This document shows, one piece after another, positions 21,766-34,800 of a stretch of DNA of 64,000 bases. This DNA comes from Hansfordia pulvinata (lineage: Eukaryota; Ascomycota; Sordariomycetes; Xylariales), in the NCBI GenBank assembly GCA_006538405.1, contig BJKQ01000010.1:2232001-2296000 (forward strand), given 5' to 3'. The notes under the pieces were generated by a model. The model was not told the origin of the DNA. It saw nothing but the letters and a program-made list of their open reading frames with translations, and made no database searches. Position numbers and translations under genes: made by a program. Position 1 is the stretch's first letter. Each line of letters begins with the position of its first letter.

Positions 21766-24545
21766 ATGGACGAATCAGCCTCAGCCCCCGGTGACATCGA
21801 CTTCCACCACCCTTTCACGCCCTATGATGTGCAACTGCAATTCATGAACACGGTGTACCAGGTCCTGGAGCAGGGCGACAGACAAGTTGGTATCTTGGAG
21901 AGCCCCACTGGAACCGTAAGTCGCTACTAGAACCCGAATGTGCAATCGTAGACTAATAAGGTCAGGGCAAATCACTCTCGTTGATATGCTCCGCCGTCAC
22001 CTGGCTGCGTAATCATAAAAAGGCCGAGTATGAGGCATCGGTTGCCGAAGCGGCCCAAAGTTATCAAGACGAGCCGGAATGGGTCGTACAGCAGATGCTC
22101 AACAGAAAACGCGACGAGCTTCTGAAGCAATGGGAGGACAGAGAGGCCCGCCTGTCCAAGGCTCGCGCGAGGGAAAAGGCCCAGGAGCAAAGAGTTACCA
22201 AGAGAAGGAGAATCGACGCAGGTAGTGAGACGCAGGAGAAGGACGAGGACGATGAGTGGCTCCTTGCTGACACTGGGGACGACGATGCCGACAGTGGGGC
22301 CGCGGCTTCGGGCTTCAGCAAAGACACCAGAGACTTGATGGAGAAACTCGGTATGGGCCCCCTCAAGCCGGTCGACGAGGACGAAGAGGCTCAAGATGAA
22401 ATCAAGGTCAGTCCAGCTTCATTTCCAAGCAGGGTACTCCTACAGACTGACTCGGCGGCAGATCTATTATACCTCCAGAACCCACTCTCAATTGACACAA
22501 TTTGTCTCCGAGCTCCGCCGCCCGGACTTTCCGCCCTCAGTTCCCCAATCGTTGGTAGGCGGTGGCGACGGCGATAAGAAGTCGGAACAGGTCAAGCATA
22601 TTCCGTTTTCGTCTCGTCAAAGACTGTGCATCAACCCAGGAGTTGCCCGGCTCGGTTCCGTGCAAGCCATCAACGACAGGTGCGCCGAGTTGCAGCAAAA
22701 CAAGTCCAAGAACAAGTGTCAGTTCGTGCCCGGGTCTGACAACCTAGCCCAGACGCACCAGCTTCGCGACACTGCTCTTGCCACGCTTCCTGACATCGAG
22801 GATTTGTTCGAGATGGGGAAAAAGCTGCAGGTTTGTCCTTACTACGCTTCGCGGACAGCTGTGCCCAGCGCCGAGGTCATCACCTTGCCATATCCCCTGC
22901 TGCTACAAAAGACTGCGCGCGATGCGCTGGGGATCAAGCTGGAAGGCAATATTGTCGTGATCGACGAAGCGCACAATATCATGGATGCTGTCGCAAACGT
23001 CTATGCCTCCGAGATCAGCCTCCACGACTTGAGACGCGCCCGCCAGATGCTGGGCATTTATGTGAAAAAGTTTGGCAAGAAGCTGAAAGGCGAGAATCGT
23101 GTCATGGTTGCGCAGGTTGCCAGGGTCGTGGACGGTCTGAGCGAGTGGTTAGATGGAGCACTGGCGAAGAATGTGAGATTGACCCCGCGCATCTATGCAG
23201 GCTCAACTAACTCGACCAGGGTGATACCGGAATCGTAGACCCCAATCTGCTCTTAAGGGCCAAAGGCGCGGACCAGATCAACCTGTTCAAGCTCATCCAG
23301 TATATCCAGGAATCCAAGCTGGCGTACAAGATCGAAGGCTACGTCGCGAAAGCCGAAACAGACGAAAGCGGCACATCAAAGCCCGTGTCGTCCACACCGG
23401 TGCTGCACATGCTCGTATCCTTCTTGATCACCCTTACGAATCTGAGCACCGAAGGGCGCATATTCTATCAGAAGCAGCCAGGCAAAGATCGAAACATCTC
23501 GCTCTCGTATCTCCTCCTATCGCCCACGCATGCCTTCTCGTCTATCGCCTCCAGTGCGCGAGCCGTCATCTTGGCCGGGGGCACCATGTCGCCTTTTGAG
23601 GACTACACCGCGCACCTGTTCCCGGACATGCCGACCGACAAGATCACGACCCTCAGCTGCGGCCACGTGATCCCGGCCTCGAATCTATGCGTCTGGACGC
23701 TGGCATCCACGAGGCCCAAGGGCGACAGCGCGGCCGTCGACTTTGAGTTTAGCTATCAGAAGCGCAGCGATCCGGCCACCATCCGCGAGCTGGGTGCTTC
23801 GGTGCTGAACATATGCACGGCAGTGCCAGATGGCGTTGTCGTGTTTTTCCCCAGCTACGGCTACCTTGATGAAGTCGTCGCGGCGTGGGGGAAGAAGGCA
23901 GCAGGGGAGCCCAAGTCGATGTGGGACAAGCTCGAAAGTAAGAAGGCGGTATTCCGCGAGAGCAAAGGCGGCTCCAGTGATGAAGTGCTCGCCCAGTACA
24001 CCGCTGCCATACTGGGAGACCAGACAACAACGCCCACCACTGGCTCCAAGCCACCCACAGCCCCGAAGGGCGCCCTTTTGCTCAGTGTAGTGGGAGGCAA
24101 GATGAGCGAGGGCATCAACTTCTCCGATCGGCTGGGGCGTTGCGTCGTCATTGTCGGGCTGCCGTACCCAAACATCAACTCGGCAGACTGGAAAGCCCGG
24201 ATCGAGTACATCGAGTCGACGACGGCCAAGCGCTTGGCGGATCGTAATGCGGCCTTGTCGCAGAGCGAGATCCAGGCAACCTCCAAGCAGGCAGCCCGGG
24301 ACTTTTACGAAAACTCGTGCATGCGCGCCGTAAACCAGAGCATTGGCCGTGCGATCCGCCATCGCAATGATTATGCTGCCATCGTGCTGCTGGATCGCCG
24401 CTTTGGCACAGAGCGCATCCGAGGAAAGCTCCCAGGGTGGATACGCGGTGGTTTGGTCGAGGGAAGCGAGAGCATGGGGCTTGGGCAGATGATGGGTCGA
24501 CTGAGCGGATTCTTCAGAGGGAAGAGAGCGATTGAGATTCGATAG
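21766..24545 (+). CDS. chl1: ATP-dependent DNA helicase CHL1 (DDX11/XPD-like Fe-S helicase)
   Basis: Exons 21766-21915, 21966-22406, 22462-23172 and 23220-24545 (introns 47-55 nt, branch sites such as ACTAAT and ACTAAC) give 875 aa. Q-motif-like [11 protein letters not shown], Walker A ESPTGTGKSLS split by intron 1 (about 44-54), motif Ia [10 protein letters not shown] (about 199-208), four Fe-S cysteines near C253, C271, C283 and C322, Walker [10 protein letters not shown] (DEAH at 365-368), [12 protein letters not shown], and motif [22 protein letters not shown] near the C-terminus. CHL1 unwinds DNA 5' to 3' and supports sister-chromatid cohesion in the nucleus. An acidic/K-rich insert (about 100-195) lies between motifs I and Ia, as in other DDX11 proteins. 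The reading frame is intact throughout. Confidence 0.97.
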
Positions 24546-25455
24546 ACACGACAAGAATGACAGGGAGCTGGGGTAGAAAGGTTGAAGTATAATATCAGAT
24601 GGGCCGCTATTGTCTGTACCGCGATTGTATCCGGGCTTGAGATGATTTGAGGACGTTGCCATCTTAGAGGAAAGGAGGAAGACCTTGTCATCACGAACAG
24701 CCGCTTTGAATCTGCATCCATCACGCCGTCTTTCATGGATCAGAGAGCTTAGATTCCACCTAGAGAAGTCATCTGGTTAATACCTGGTAATGTTGGGGAT
24801 GAACGAACAAAGCTCTATGAGATGTGTCATATCTCGGCATAGCGAGGAACAAACGATAGTATCAAGCTGGAGGAGCCAGTAAAGTCAAATTCGATTTAAT
24901 GCGTCCCCCGGCGTCTTTGTCGAACCCGGATGCATTTCCAAAGACCAAGACCACGGTGGACCGCTTGGTATTTATACTCTGAGCAGAACTCTTGCAGTCA
25001 AAGCAAAGACCACAGGCTACCGAGCACTTTTTCACCGTGCTACTCTGCTACGAGCTGTGCAGACTGGTTCATTCGACTCGGACGCTTTCGAAAGCACAGC
25101 TCAGATATCGCGACCGGCCGTCCACCCGAGACTGGTAAAGTCCAGGCTAGACGAGTCACAACACAAATCGGCCACGCATTCTCGACAAACTCTCACTGGC
25201 CAGATGACTGCCAGTTTGTAACAGCCTTCAGCATGCTTTGGAAATCATCTCATACACTCTATCGAATTGCGAGACCTTAGGTGAACTCGCCTGCTTGGAG
25301 TCTCCTGAGTGTACTACACTGTCTTTCGCCCTCATGGAGCTCTCCCATCTCATAACACTTCCAGCCAACCTACCATCTCCTCCCTCTCATCGGCGCGGAT
25401 CGTCAACACCACACGGCTGCCAAAGGCCACCTTGAAAACACACATACACACACTC
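24546..25455. other. Convergent 3' spacer between chl1 and the GH79 gene
   Basis: About 0.9 kb holding the two 3' UTRs; no gene and no strong repeat seen. Confidence 0.65.
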
Positions 25456-27721
25456 CTAAAACCAACGCGCCACCCAGAGCCACACGACGCCCCAGGCAAC
25501 CGCCGCAACGACGCACCCACGCGACACCGCCCCGCCCTCGTCCCCTCCCCCGCCCCCGCGATCGCCAGCCCACTTCCCGCTGCTCCCGCCGCCCCTCCTC
25601 CCGGCCCCGTCCGCGGCCGCGGCCGCGGCGCACGCCCCCTCCCCAGCGGCCCGCGACTCCGGCCCCTCGCCGAGCGGGTGGCCCAGGCTGGCCACCGCGG
25701 CCTGCGAGTCGCGCACGCGCAGCGACAGCGTCCTCAGGACCTCGCCCGCGCCCGCGGCCTCCTCCGCGACGACGACGTTGAGGGCGACGCGCTCGTCCCT
25801 GCCCCCGCGGCCCACGCGGCGCGCCGCCCCGTCCGCCCCGGGCTCCTCGAAGCTCAAGCCGTCCCAGGTCGTCCCCGCCGCGGCGTCGGCGCCGGGGGAC
25901 GTCAGGCGCGAGATGTACGCCGCTTGCTCCTCCTCCTCCTCGCCGCCTGCTGCCCCGGCGGCGGTGGTGGTGGGGAGGCGGATTGTCAGCGCGAGCGAGG
26001 GGATGTGGCTGTCATCGTCGTCGTCGTCATGGTCCGAGGAGGAGGAGACGTTGGCGGGCCGGCTGTTGATGACCACGACGGAGGCGAGCCGGCCCCCCTG
26101 GTAGACGGCGTAGGCGCGCACGTAGTCGGCGTAGACGTCGTCGTCGCCGTCCTCGGCGGAGGAGGAGGAAGAGGAGGAGGAGAGGGGCAGCGGGGCCTGG
26201 GAGATCTGGGCGGCGCAGGAGCGGCCTATGACCTGGGCGAAGGCGGCGACGCCGTAGTAGAGGGGGCGGACGAAGGGCCCGCGGTCGTACATCTCGATCG
26301 GCTGCCACTGGAAAGGATATTGTGGTCAGTTCAATGCCTGGGTAGGTAGTTGCCACTCGGACCGGGGGGTTTGAAAGGGGTAAAAGCAGAGAAAAGGGGG
26401 GGACCAGCTACATTCCGCCACCCATGATGCAGACATGAACGAAAACGAAACGACACCGCGGGACAGACTCACGGCGCTCGCGTTGCTGTTGTCCGTCATG
26501 TGCAGCTGGACCGAGGTGACGTTGAGGGAGGCGGCGTAGAGCAGCAGGTTGAGGGACCAGAGGGCGGCGCCAAAGACGTCGGAGACGCCCGCGAGCCCGA
26601 CGGGGCCGACGACGCCCATCTCGCGCAGCGCGTACGCCGGCCACGCCGTCGCCTGCGCCTGGCGCGCCTGCTCCGCCCACGCCGCCAGCTGCTCCTCCGT
26701 CGTGCTCAGGCGCATCAGCCGGTCCAGCGTGATGGCGTACCCGGACACCCCGATGTAGTAGTAGTAGTCGTGCTGGTTCCACCCGCGGATGAACCCGGCG
26801 GCGGGGGCGGCGGGGCTGTCATTGCTGTCTTTGTCGTCGTCATGTTCTTCTTCTTCTTTTTCTTCTTCTTCTCTTTCTGCGTTTCTCTCCCCTCCTCTTG
26901 ATTAACCCGCGACTTGCCGCCGCCGTCGTCCCCGATCCCGAAGGACACGAGGTCCCGGATCCCAAAGTCGGTCCCGATCGTCGACGCCGTGCACGCCGGC
27001 TCGAACACGTCGCTGCGCAGGCCGCGCGGGCGCAGCACCCGCTCCCACAGGGCGGCCGCGCGCCCGCGCCACTGCGCGGCGTACGCCTCGCCGCCCCAAC
27101 CTCCGCCCTCCGACGAGCGGGAGCGCAGCCCGTTCCGCGGGTACAGGTCGGGCTCGTTGCCGATCTCGAAGGAGGCGAGGTCGAGCGAGGGGCAGGCGTC
27201 GAGGGCGCGCGAGGCCGCGGCCGCCAGCCGGTCGGGCCAGTCGGCGCCCTCGTAGGCCAGGTTCAGGCCCCAGGTGACCGGGGTGCGGGGGGCAGGCCGC
27301 GGTCGGCGGCCTCGAAGAAGCGCGGGCCGATGACCATGCTGTCCGAGGGGGAGGAGGAGGAGGAGGAGCGGTTTGGGTTGTCGATCCAGGTCCAGCGCGT
27401 CATGCCCTCGTCAAAGACCATGTAGTCCTGCGTGTTGCCCCCGAGGCGGATGTGCGGCGGGCGGCCCGTCAGGTTGGCCAGGGCGCCCAGCAGGTTGAGG
27501 GTCAGCGGGTTGGGGCCGGCCTCGCCGCCGACGAAGGAGAAGAGGTTCGAGGGCTCGATGCCGAAGCCCGCGAACGACGGGTCGATCACGCCCGAGAGGC
27601 TTCCCGCTGGCGGGGGCGTCGAGGCGTCCAGGGTCAACAGGGGGGTGGCTGTGGATGGCGCTGCTATCACCGCTGATACCATGGCGAGAGCGACTACGTC
27701 GCGCGCCGTCGTCGCCAGCAT
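25456..27721 (-). CDS. Glycoside hydrolase family 79 (beta-glucuronidase-like), secreted, one frameshift
   Basis: Exon 1 27721-26914, exon 2 26824-26473, exon 3 26307-25456; about 670 aa after restoring one base near 27285. Start chosen for its signal peptide MLATTARDVVALAMVSAVIA. GH79 landmarks: FAGFGIEPSNLFSF, PHIRLGGNTQDYMVFD, then after the shift TWGLNLAYEG and FEIGNEPDLY (acid/base Glu), ALREMGVVG (nucleophile Glu) and WQPIEMYDRGPFVRPLYYG. The family removes glucuronic acid from proteoglycans or arabinogalactan-type chains. The C-terminus ends in a hydrophobic stretch after a G/S-rich linker, suggesting a GPI anchor. The first intron uses an unusual GTCGCG donor within a GA-rich stretch and is the least certain junction. 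The break lies where FEAADR should run on to PPGTPVTWG; the phases of all exons add up only if one base is missing. Confidence 0.85.
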
Positions 27722-29060
27722 GATGGGTGGGCTGCTGGATGTTTGTGCGTGACTGCGATCTTCTGTGGTTGTGCAGCACTGGAAGACGACGCTTGGACTT
27801 GGGCAATGCAAGAGCAAACAGATACAGGGTCGAGATGGACGGGGAGATGTTCTCTGACCAAGATGGCGGGAAAATGCCAAGTGCAGTGCGCAATGTCACC
27901 GAAAAGAGCGTGGTGGCTAGGGGACGATGATGTTCAAGTGAATGCCGGCGGACCTCTCGGGCCCGAGACCGGTCAGTAGACACAGGACGGTTGCCTGGTG
28001 ACACCAGACTTGATTTCCAAAAAGAAAAAAAAAAAGACAAAAATCCAGATGCAAACACCGCCGTCAACGTGAATGCCGGCGAGAGGCAGACTTGTGGTTT
28101 GATGTTGACGTTTCATTGCCACTCCGCCACGCTCCCATACATGTAGGCATGGGAGATCAGAAGTGGTCTGTAGCTGCCGTGGAGTCACATTAAAGACCGG
28201 AATTTTGTTTTTACTTTCCTATTCGGCGAGTTGGGTTCGCCCGGCATCTGTGGCTTCGTGGGATGTTGCGACGCAAGGACGACGCGGATACCCAGGCGGC
28301 TGTAGAGCTTGCGGACAGGCTCGAGAGAAGGCTTTGCACTCTGGTCATGTGCATCTGGGTGTCATGACTGACTCGAAGGCAGACTTCCACCTTAAGGGCA
28401 TTAGACTTTTTGCCACTGCATTTGCAACAGGGACCTTAGCGGTCCATGGAATGGAATCGAGGCCCGTCTAGACACTGTTATCTTTTCGTATCCGTCAGCA
28501 CCAGCCTGCAGGTGTGGACTGCAGCTTCGATCGTGACTGTTGCTTGCATAGGGGTATATTATCAAACAAATATCGTCTCTACAATGATCAATCGTGGTGG
28601 GCACGACTGCGACCTGGTCTGTACGAATCGAGCGGTCCGGGGCAAGCTCACACTGCGACTGCGACCGAGACCGACGCACAAGCTCCGTCTGGGCTTCACT
28701 GTCGCGCAAGGACATCATCCTCTGCTTCTCTGTCCGTCGCTGTGCGAAACCCGGCCCCGCCCCGACGCCGTGCTCTAGCGGGTGGTGCGGCTAGAACCAC
28801 CGGCCTGGTCCCTTTCTCGGCCTCGGCCGGGCGCGTCTCTGCATCCCATCTTCGTTCTCGGGGCGCGTGACGTGAGGGTCCCATCTCGTTCGCTGACGTG
28901 ACTCTTCCGGTCCATGTCGAGCAACGCGGGCCCGCGCGCATTTTCAGTTGCCACTCTGCTTTTCCACCCAATTAGCATCTGGTCCGAGCGGAGATCTCTC
29001 GCGACGGTGGCGGTGGGCCGTCGTCGTCGCTGGTGGGATCCGCGCGACGGTGGCAAAATC
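27722..29060. other. Intergenic spacer
   Basis: No gene supported. It holds the GH79 promoter and the 3' flank of the MDR gene. A GAATGCCGGCG word occurs twice (near 27940 and 28071). Confidence 0.6.
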
Positions 29061-30428
29061 CATCAGAGCTTGGAGGGGCTCTTGAAGACGGCGGAAAGCA
29101 GAAGGGATTTTCAGAGTCAGAAGTCGTCTTTCCGAGGGGGACGAGGTGCGAGAGGGGGGGGGGGGGGGTGGTAACGGGGACAGTGGGTTTGCAAGGGAGA
29201 AACAGAAGAAAGGGTGATGGAAACGCGGCCACAAGCACACACAACTTGGACCGCAATAAGTCAAAAAACTCACCTTGGCGTCGTCGGCCGCGTCGTACGG
29301 CTTGATCTCGAGGAGCAGCTTGCCGATGTTGTCGCCGTCAAAGAGCTTGTCGAAGGCGTTCTCGACCTCGCCGATGCCGCCGCGGACAATGGTCTCGCGG
29401 CGGCCGAGCTTGCCGTCGTTGAGCCACTCGGCGATCTGGGCGCGGGCGCGGGGGAACTCGGCGGCGAAGTCGAAGATGATGAAGCCCTGCATGCGGATGC
29501 GCTGGGCGACGACCTGGGCGAGGTTGCGGATGCCGCGGGCGTCGGGGGCGCCGCGGGCGTTGTAGCCGCTGATGCTGCCGCACATGACGAAGCGGGCGTG
29601 GGTGGCGGCGCGGTTGAGGGCCAGCTCGAGGATCTCGCCGCCGACGTTGTCCCAGAAGACGTCGATGTAGTCCGGGGTGGCGGCGCGCAGGCGGCCGGCC
29701 AGGTCGGGCTCCTTGTAGTTGAGGGCGACGTCGAAGCCCAGCTCCTCGGTCAGCCAGCGGCACTTGGCCTCGGAGCCGGCGATGCCGACGACGCGCTTGG
29801 CGCCGCGCAGCTTGGCGATCTGCCCGACGATGCTGCCGGTGGCGCCGGCGGCGCCCGAGACGACGACCGTGTCGCCGGGGCCGGGCTGGCCGATCTTGTC
29901 GAGCCCGCAGAAGGCGGTCAGGCCGGTCAGGCCCATGGGGCCGATGGCGTCGGTGACGCGGGCGTTGGCCGGCAGCTCGACCTTGTCCAGCTGCTTCTCG
30001 GCCAGCACGGCCATCTCGGCCCAGCCGGTCTGCGCGTTGACGACGTCGCCGGGCTGGAAGCGGGGCGAGCGCGAGGCCAGGACGCGGCTGATGGCGATGC
30101 CGCGCATGCGCTCGCCGATGCCGACGGGGGGCACGTACGAGCGGACGTCTTATGGCGGCGCGAACAAGACTGGTCAGCTCGAGGAGAGGGCACGTACGGC
30201 AGGGGGGGGGGGAGGGAGCGAGTAACGACGGATCTGCGTCGACTCACCATTCAGATATCCGCGCATGGCCGGGTCGAGGGACAGGTAGAGAGCCTCGACC
30301 AGGACCTCGCCGTCCTTGAGGTCGTCGGCGGTGGGGGCGGGGGTCTTCTCGGCCTTGAAGGTCTTGCCGTGGACAATGTTGCCCGTGGGCCTCTCGGCGA
30401 GGTGGTACGAGGTGTTGGTGCGGCCCAT
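29061..30428 (-). CDS. NADP-dependent MDR oxidoreductase (prostaglandin/alkenal reductase type), probable PTS1
   Basis: Exons 30428-30248 and 30148-29274 encode about 352 residues; a tiny last exon at 29061-29066 or 29061-29078 supplies the stop. Start MGRTNTSYHLAERPTGNIV, then SLDPAMRGYLND, Rossmann motif VVSGAAGATGSIVGQIAKLR, VVGIAGSEAKC and DVFWDNVGGEILE are typical of the leukotriene-B4 dehydrogenase / 2-alkenal reductase branch of medium-chain reductases. No structural zinc cysteines are seen, as expected for this branch. These enzymes reduce the C=C bond of enones with NADPH. Both acceptors downstream of GTGAGT (29273) end the protein in a peroxisomal-type tripeptide: AKL if spliced at 29066, SKL if at 29078. 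The last intron (about 195-207 nt) contains a C15 run. Confidence 0.88.
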
Positions 30429-31840
30429 TGTGGTTGTGGTGGTGGTAGTGCTGCTGCTGCTGCTGCTGGTGTGGGGGAGGGGAAGGGGGTGGATCGTGGT
30501 GATGTGCGAGTTCGGAGGGGTTGGTGGTGATGGAGGCGAGTGACGCCCGGCGCAAGTGTTTTAAGTAGTGTCTTGAAGGACGTCCATGTCGTGATGTGAT
30601 TTGCCCCGAGCCTCGGGAGCGGCGCGCAGCTTACTCACCATTGGCACGCCTGTCCGCCTGCCCCAAGACCGAGAGGATGGCTGATGCTGTCGGGGATGGC
30701 ATGGAGTGCAAACTCGGCGGCCCCGCGTAGTAGCCCCGGGGCGCGGCCCCCAAATCGGGAAGCTGCCCCGGCGGCAGATCCATCCGTCCGGGGGCGGCCC
30801 AGCTTTGTTGCGCCCGGGCGCTCAGGGCACGCGCTGCGCTGCAGAGCGAACGGCCCCTGTAGGCGGACGCTTACAGGGGGCGAGCAGAGCCGCTGCAGAG
30901 CCCTGAGATGCCCTGAGACGCCCCGAGACGCTGGGCCTGGAGCCCGAGGGCGTGCCAGGGCTCCCCTCTGCAGGGCTGCTGCTGCTGATGCTGCTGCTGC
31001 TGACGGCCCCGCGCCCGGGGATGCCTCCGCGTTGGGCACCGTCGCCGGCGCCACCGGCGATCCCGCGCTCCACGAGCCGAGGTCGCCAGCCTGCGAGCGG
31101 GGCGGCGCATTATTAATGATGCCCATCCCACGGCCTGGGCTGTCTTTGTGTGTGTAATGTGCCTTTCCCCCCCCCCCCGTTTGTTTCTGGCGTGCACCCA
31201 TCCGTAAGGTAGGAGGTAGGCAAGGAGGTATCCAATGTGGCGATCCAATGACGCTCCTCCAGGTCTCTTGGCCTCGGCCGGCCTTCGCCTTCGTCTTCGT
31301 CAACGACTCCCTAAACCGGACGGCCTTCCCGACTGGAACACATGCGGGCGCCGGCCCTTCTTCACCGAGTCTGGCCGCCTCCGCTTGTCCTTCTGCTGCT
31401 GCTGACCCCCGCGCCGACGCCGACCCCGTCCCCGTCCCCCGTCGCTCGTCGCCTTGGTCCCCGAATCCCGCCGCCGCGCCCGTCTCCGGCGTTCCCAATC
31501 CCGCCCCATCGGCGTGGCTGTCGACCCGCCCCTTGTTGGCAGCTAGCTGATTTGTCAGGCCTCGCCCGTCCCGGCGCCTATACGCATGCACTGTTTGCGG
31601 GGCGTCACTGCTGCACCACCAGTGGACACTGACGAGTCGAAGGCGGCAGCCTGGAGAGACACAGGTGGCGGGCGAAAGAGCAGATACGACAGCATGGTGT
31701 CACCTCCACCTACAAACACGGCCATTCTCATCACCAGCTATGTACCTACTCACTCCAGTATGTGCGCAACAGCATGATCCACACGCGCCGGCGCCACGCG
31801 CGACGTGCCTGTACAACCCTATCCATCCGTCCATCCGCCT
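30429..31840. other. Intergenic spacer
   Basis: Very GC-rich 1.4 kb with long overlapping open frames on both strands (for example 30635-31591 minus) but no recognisable motif. Contains CTG-type repeats near 30975-31005 and a C-run near 31169. Confidence 0.55.
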
Positions 31841-34800
31841 TCACGGCCTCGGCCCCGGCCCCGGCCCCGGCCCCGCCGTCCCGTCGAAGCCCCGGTACTC
31901 GCCCAGGCTGGGCGGCAGGTCCTCCACGGCGCGGCCCCACGACGGGCTCTCCTCGGGGCCGAGCGTCAGCACCAGCTCGCGGCCCTCGGTGAAGAACGAG
32001 TGGTCCACCCAGCTGCGCGAGTACGGCCGCCCGTCCAGCGTCGCGCTCTGCACGTACACGGCCCCGCCGCCCCGGTCCCACGTCCCCTCGGCGACCCTCA
32101 CCCTCGCCGTGCGTCCTGTCCCCGCCCCCGCCCCCGCCCCCGGCGACGCCACCTCGACGCGCGAGAAGAACGGCGCCGAGATCAGGTACACGTCCTGGCC
32201 CGGGTTGGGGAACAGGCCCATCATGGCGAACGCCACGAACGACCCATCGCCCCGCTGTCGTCGTTGCCCGGCAGGCCCCCGGCTTGGTCGAGAAGTAGGC
32301 CGGGATGTAGGCGCGGGCGCGCGCCGACGACAAGCCCGGGCGCCCCGCGTAGTGGTACTGGAAGACGGTCAGGAACGCCGGCTCGTTGCCGATGTACGTG
32401 ATGTTGCGGTCGTGCATGTAGTCCAGCCGCCGGACGAACTCGTCGGGGCCCCCGAGCAGCGCCATCAGGCCCGCCTGGTCGTGCGGCACGAAGCTGGTGA
32501 GAGAAAAAGAAAGAAACAGGTGTCAGCGAAAGATGCGCGGGATTTTTCGTTTTTTCTCAGGTTGTCGACGACGACGCCTCCTTGCGCGGCGCAACCCACG
32601 GCGGCGGCGGAGAGCCAAACTTACAATCCGTACTCCCAGATGCTGCTCTCAAACGTCTCGCCCGCCGTGTTCTGCAGCGAGCACGGGCGGCCCGAGTAGT
32701 CGATGTTGCTGCAGTCCAGCGGGTCCTGGAAGCCCCAGGTCCCGTTGAGGTGGCGCGGCTGGAAGAAGCCCGTGAACCCCGTGTCCTCGCCGTCTCCGTC
32801 GCCGTCGCCCGGCAGCCGCGACGTCTGCCCCTCGCGGAAGAGCGCCCTCCACCCGCCGCTCGACTCGGTGTACCGCGCCGCGTCCGCGTCCCTGCCGCCC
32901 ATGCCGCGCGCCATCTGCGCGATCGCAAAGTCGTCGTAGCTGTACTCGAGCGTCCGGGAGACGCTGCGCGTCATCGTCCCGAAACCCCTCCAGTCAAAGT
33001 CCTGCGCGGGGATGTAGCCCAGCCGCTTCCAGCTGTCCAGGCCGCCGCGCCCCTGGCTCGACCAGTCGAACGGCTCGACCTCGGCGTCCTTGACCACGGC
33101 CTCGTAGCCCGTCTCCCACTGGTCGAGCGTCAGTATTCACATTAAGCACTGTGGATTTAGAGAATGGAGGGGAAGGGGGGGCCGGGAGGCAGGGAGAGAC
33201 GGGTCCAGGGGCCACGCACGTCGATGCCGTCTTTGATGCCCTTGAGGTAGGCGTCGGCTAATACAATGTCCGCGTTCGATCCGCCCTGGGAATCGAGAGT
33301 CAGTCAGTCAGTCAGCCAGTCCGCATCGCTCCCCAACTTTGTCCCCAGCAGAAACACACCTGAGTGTAGCCCCTGCAGAACGACATGCGGCAGTCCGGCA
33401 GCCAGCCCTCGTAGCGGTAGGTGTCGATCAGCGACCGGACGATCTGGGCGACGGCGGCCGGGTCGATGATGGTCAGGAATGGGATCTGCGACCGGAAGCT
33501 GTCCCACAGACTGCAAACCGTCATCCACGTCAGCGTCAGCAGGCGGCGGGGCGATTTTCGATGAAAACAAAACAAAATAAGGGAGGGGAGGGGGGGAGAA
33601 TCGCGTCCTCTAACTAACCAGTAGAATGAGTCAAAGTACGGCTCCGCGCTCTCCCACAGCGGGTTCTCCCCCGTGTAGTTCTGCGGGTTCACCATGGTCC
33701 GGTAGATGCCGCTGTACAGGTTGGTGCGCAGGTCGTCGGGCACGCCGTCCTCCCCCTCCGCCGACACCGACACGGCCCCGAGCTTGGCGCGCCACTCGCC
33801 GGCCGCCGCCGCCCGGACCCCCGCAAAGTCCCGCGCGTCCGGGATCTCCGCCTCGCCGTTGCGGCACGCCTGCTCCGCGCTCACGAAGCTCACCCCGACC
33901 CGCGCCAGGACGACGAACGGCGTCGTCGTCGTCGTCGTCGTCGTCGCTTCACCTGAGGCGGGGGCGGAGCGCTCGAAGCGCACGAACGCGCCCCGGGCAG
34001 AGGGTAGCCGTTGATCGAGCGCGAGATGGTCAGGTTGTGGACGGCGGCGCTGGCGCGGCTGTCGACAAAGACGCCCGCGTCGCGCACCCGCACCCCGCCT
34101 CCGCCTCCGCCTCCGCCCTCGTCGCCGCCACCGTCGTCAAAGTCGGTGCAGAAGTAGGCCCGGTACGTCTGCGCGCTGAAGGAGCCCTTGAACACGGCGC
34201 CGCCCGTGATGCGGCCCGTGGCCGGGTCCACGGCGACGCTGCCGTTGTCCTGGCGCGAGTCGGACAGGTCCGTCAGGTCTTGCAGCAGCATCGGATGATA
34301 CCGCCCCGCGCCGCCCCGCGCCGCCGTTGGGGCCGGGGGGAACTCGAACCGTAGGAGCGCCGCCTTGCGCGTGGCCGTCATCTCGGCGCCGACCCCGCTG
34401 GCCAGCCGCAGCGCAAAGTAGCCCGGCTCGGCGCGCACGCTGCCCGGGTCGTACGCGGACCCCGGGAGCGCCGTGCGCTCCTTCTTGGGGAACGCGCAGG
34501 CGTTCACGTCGTCGTCCGCATCGTCCTCGTCGTTGCCCCCGCAGGAAGCGTGGGGGAACAGGGGGAACAGGCCCAGGCTGGGCGAGCCGCCGGTGCCCGA
34601 GTCGTGGTAGACGGAGAAGCCCGAGACGGGGCTGCCGTCGAGCGTGAAGCCGCCTTGGTTGCTGGTCGAGTTGGTGTCGGCGACGGGCTTGGCGATGCCG
34701 TACGGCACCGTGGCCCCGCGAACACGTTGCCGCCGTCCCGGCTGCCGATCAGCTGGTCCACGAAGCGGAGCGGGTCGAAGAAGGCCTCGTCGGCGGTGCT

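Noticed and set aside
27263..27880. Upstream ATG (27880) for the GH79 gene
   Set aside because: The added 53 residues precede a clean signal peptide starting at 27721, so the inner ATG is the better start.
30635..31591. 318-aa minus-strand open frame
   Set aside because: Very GC-rich spacer where open frames arise on both strands; composition (A, G, R, P) is that of random GC-rich DNA.
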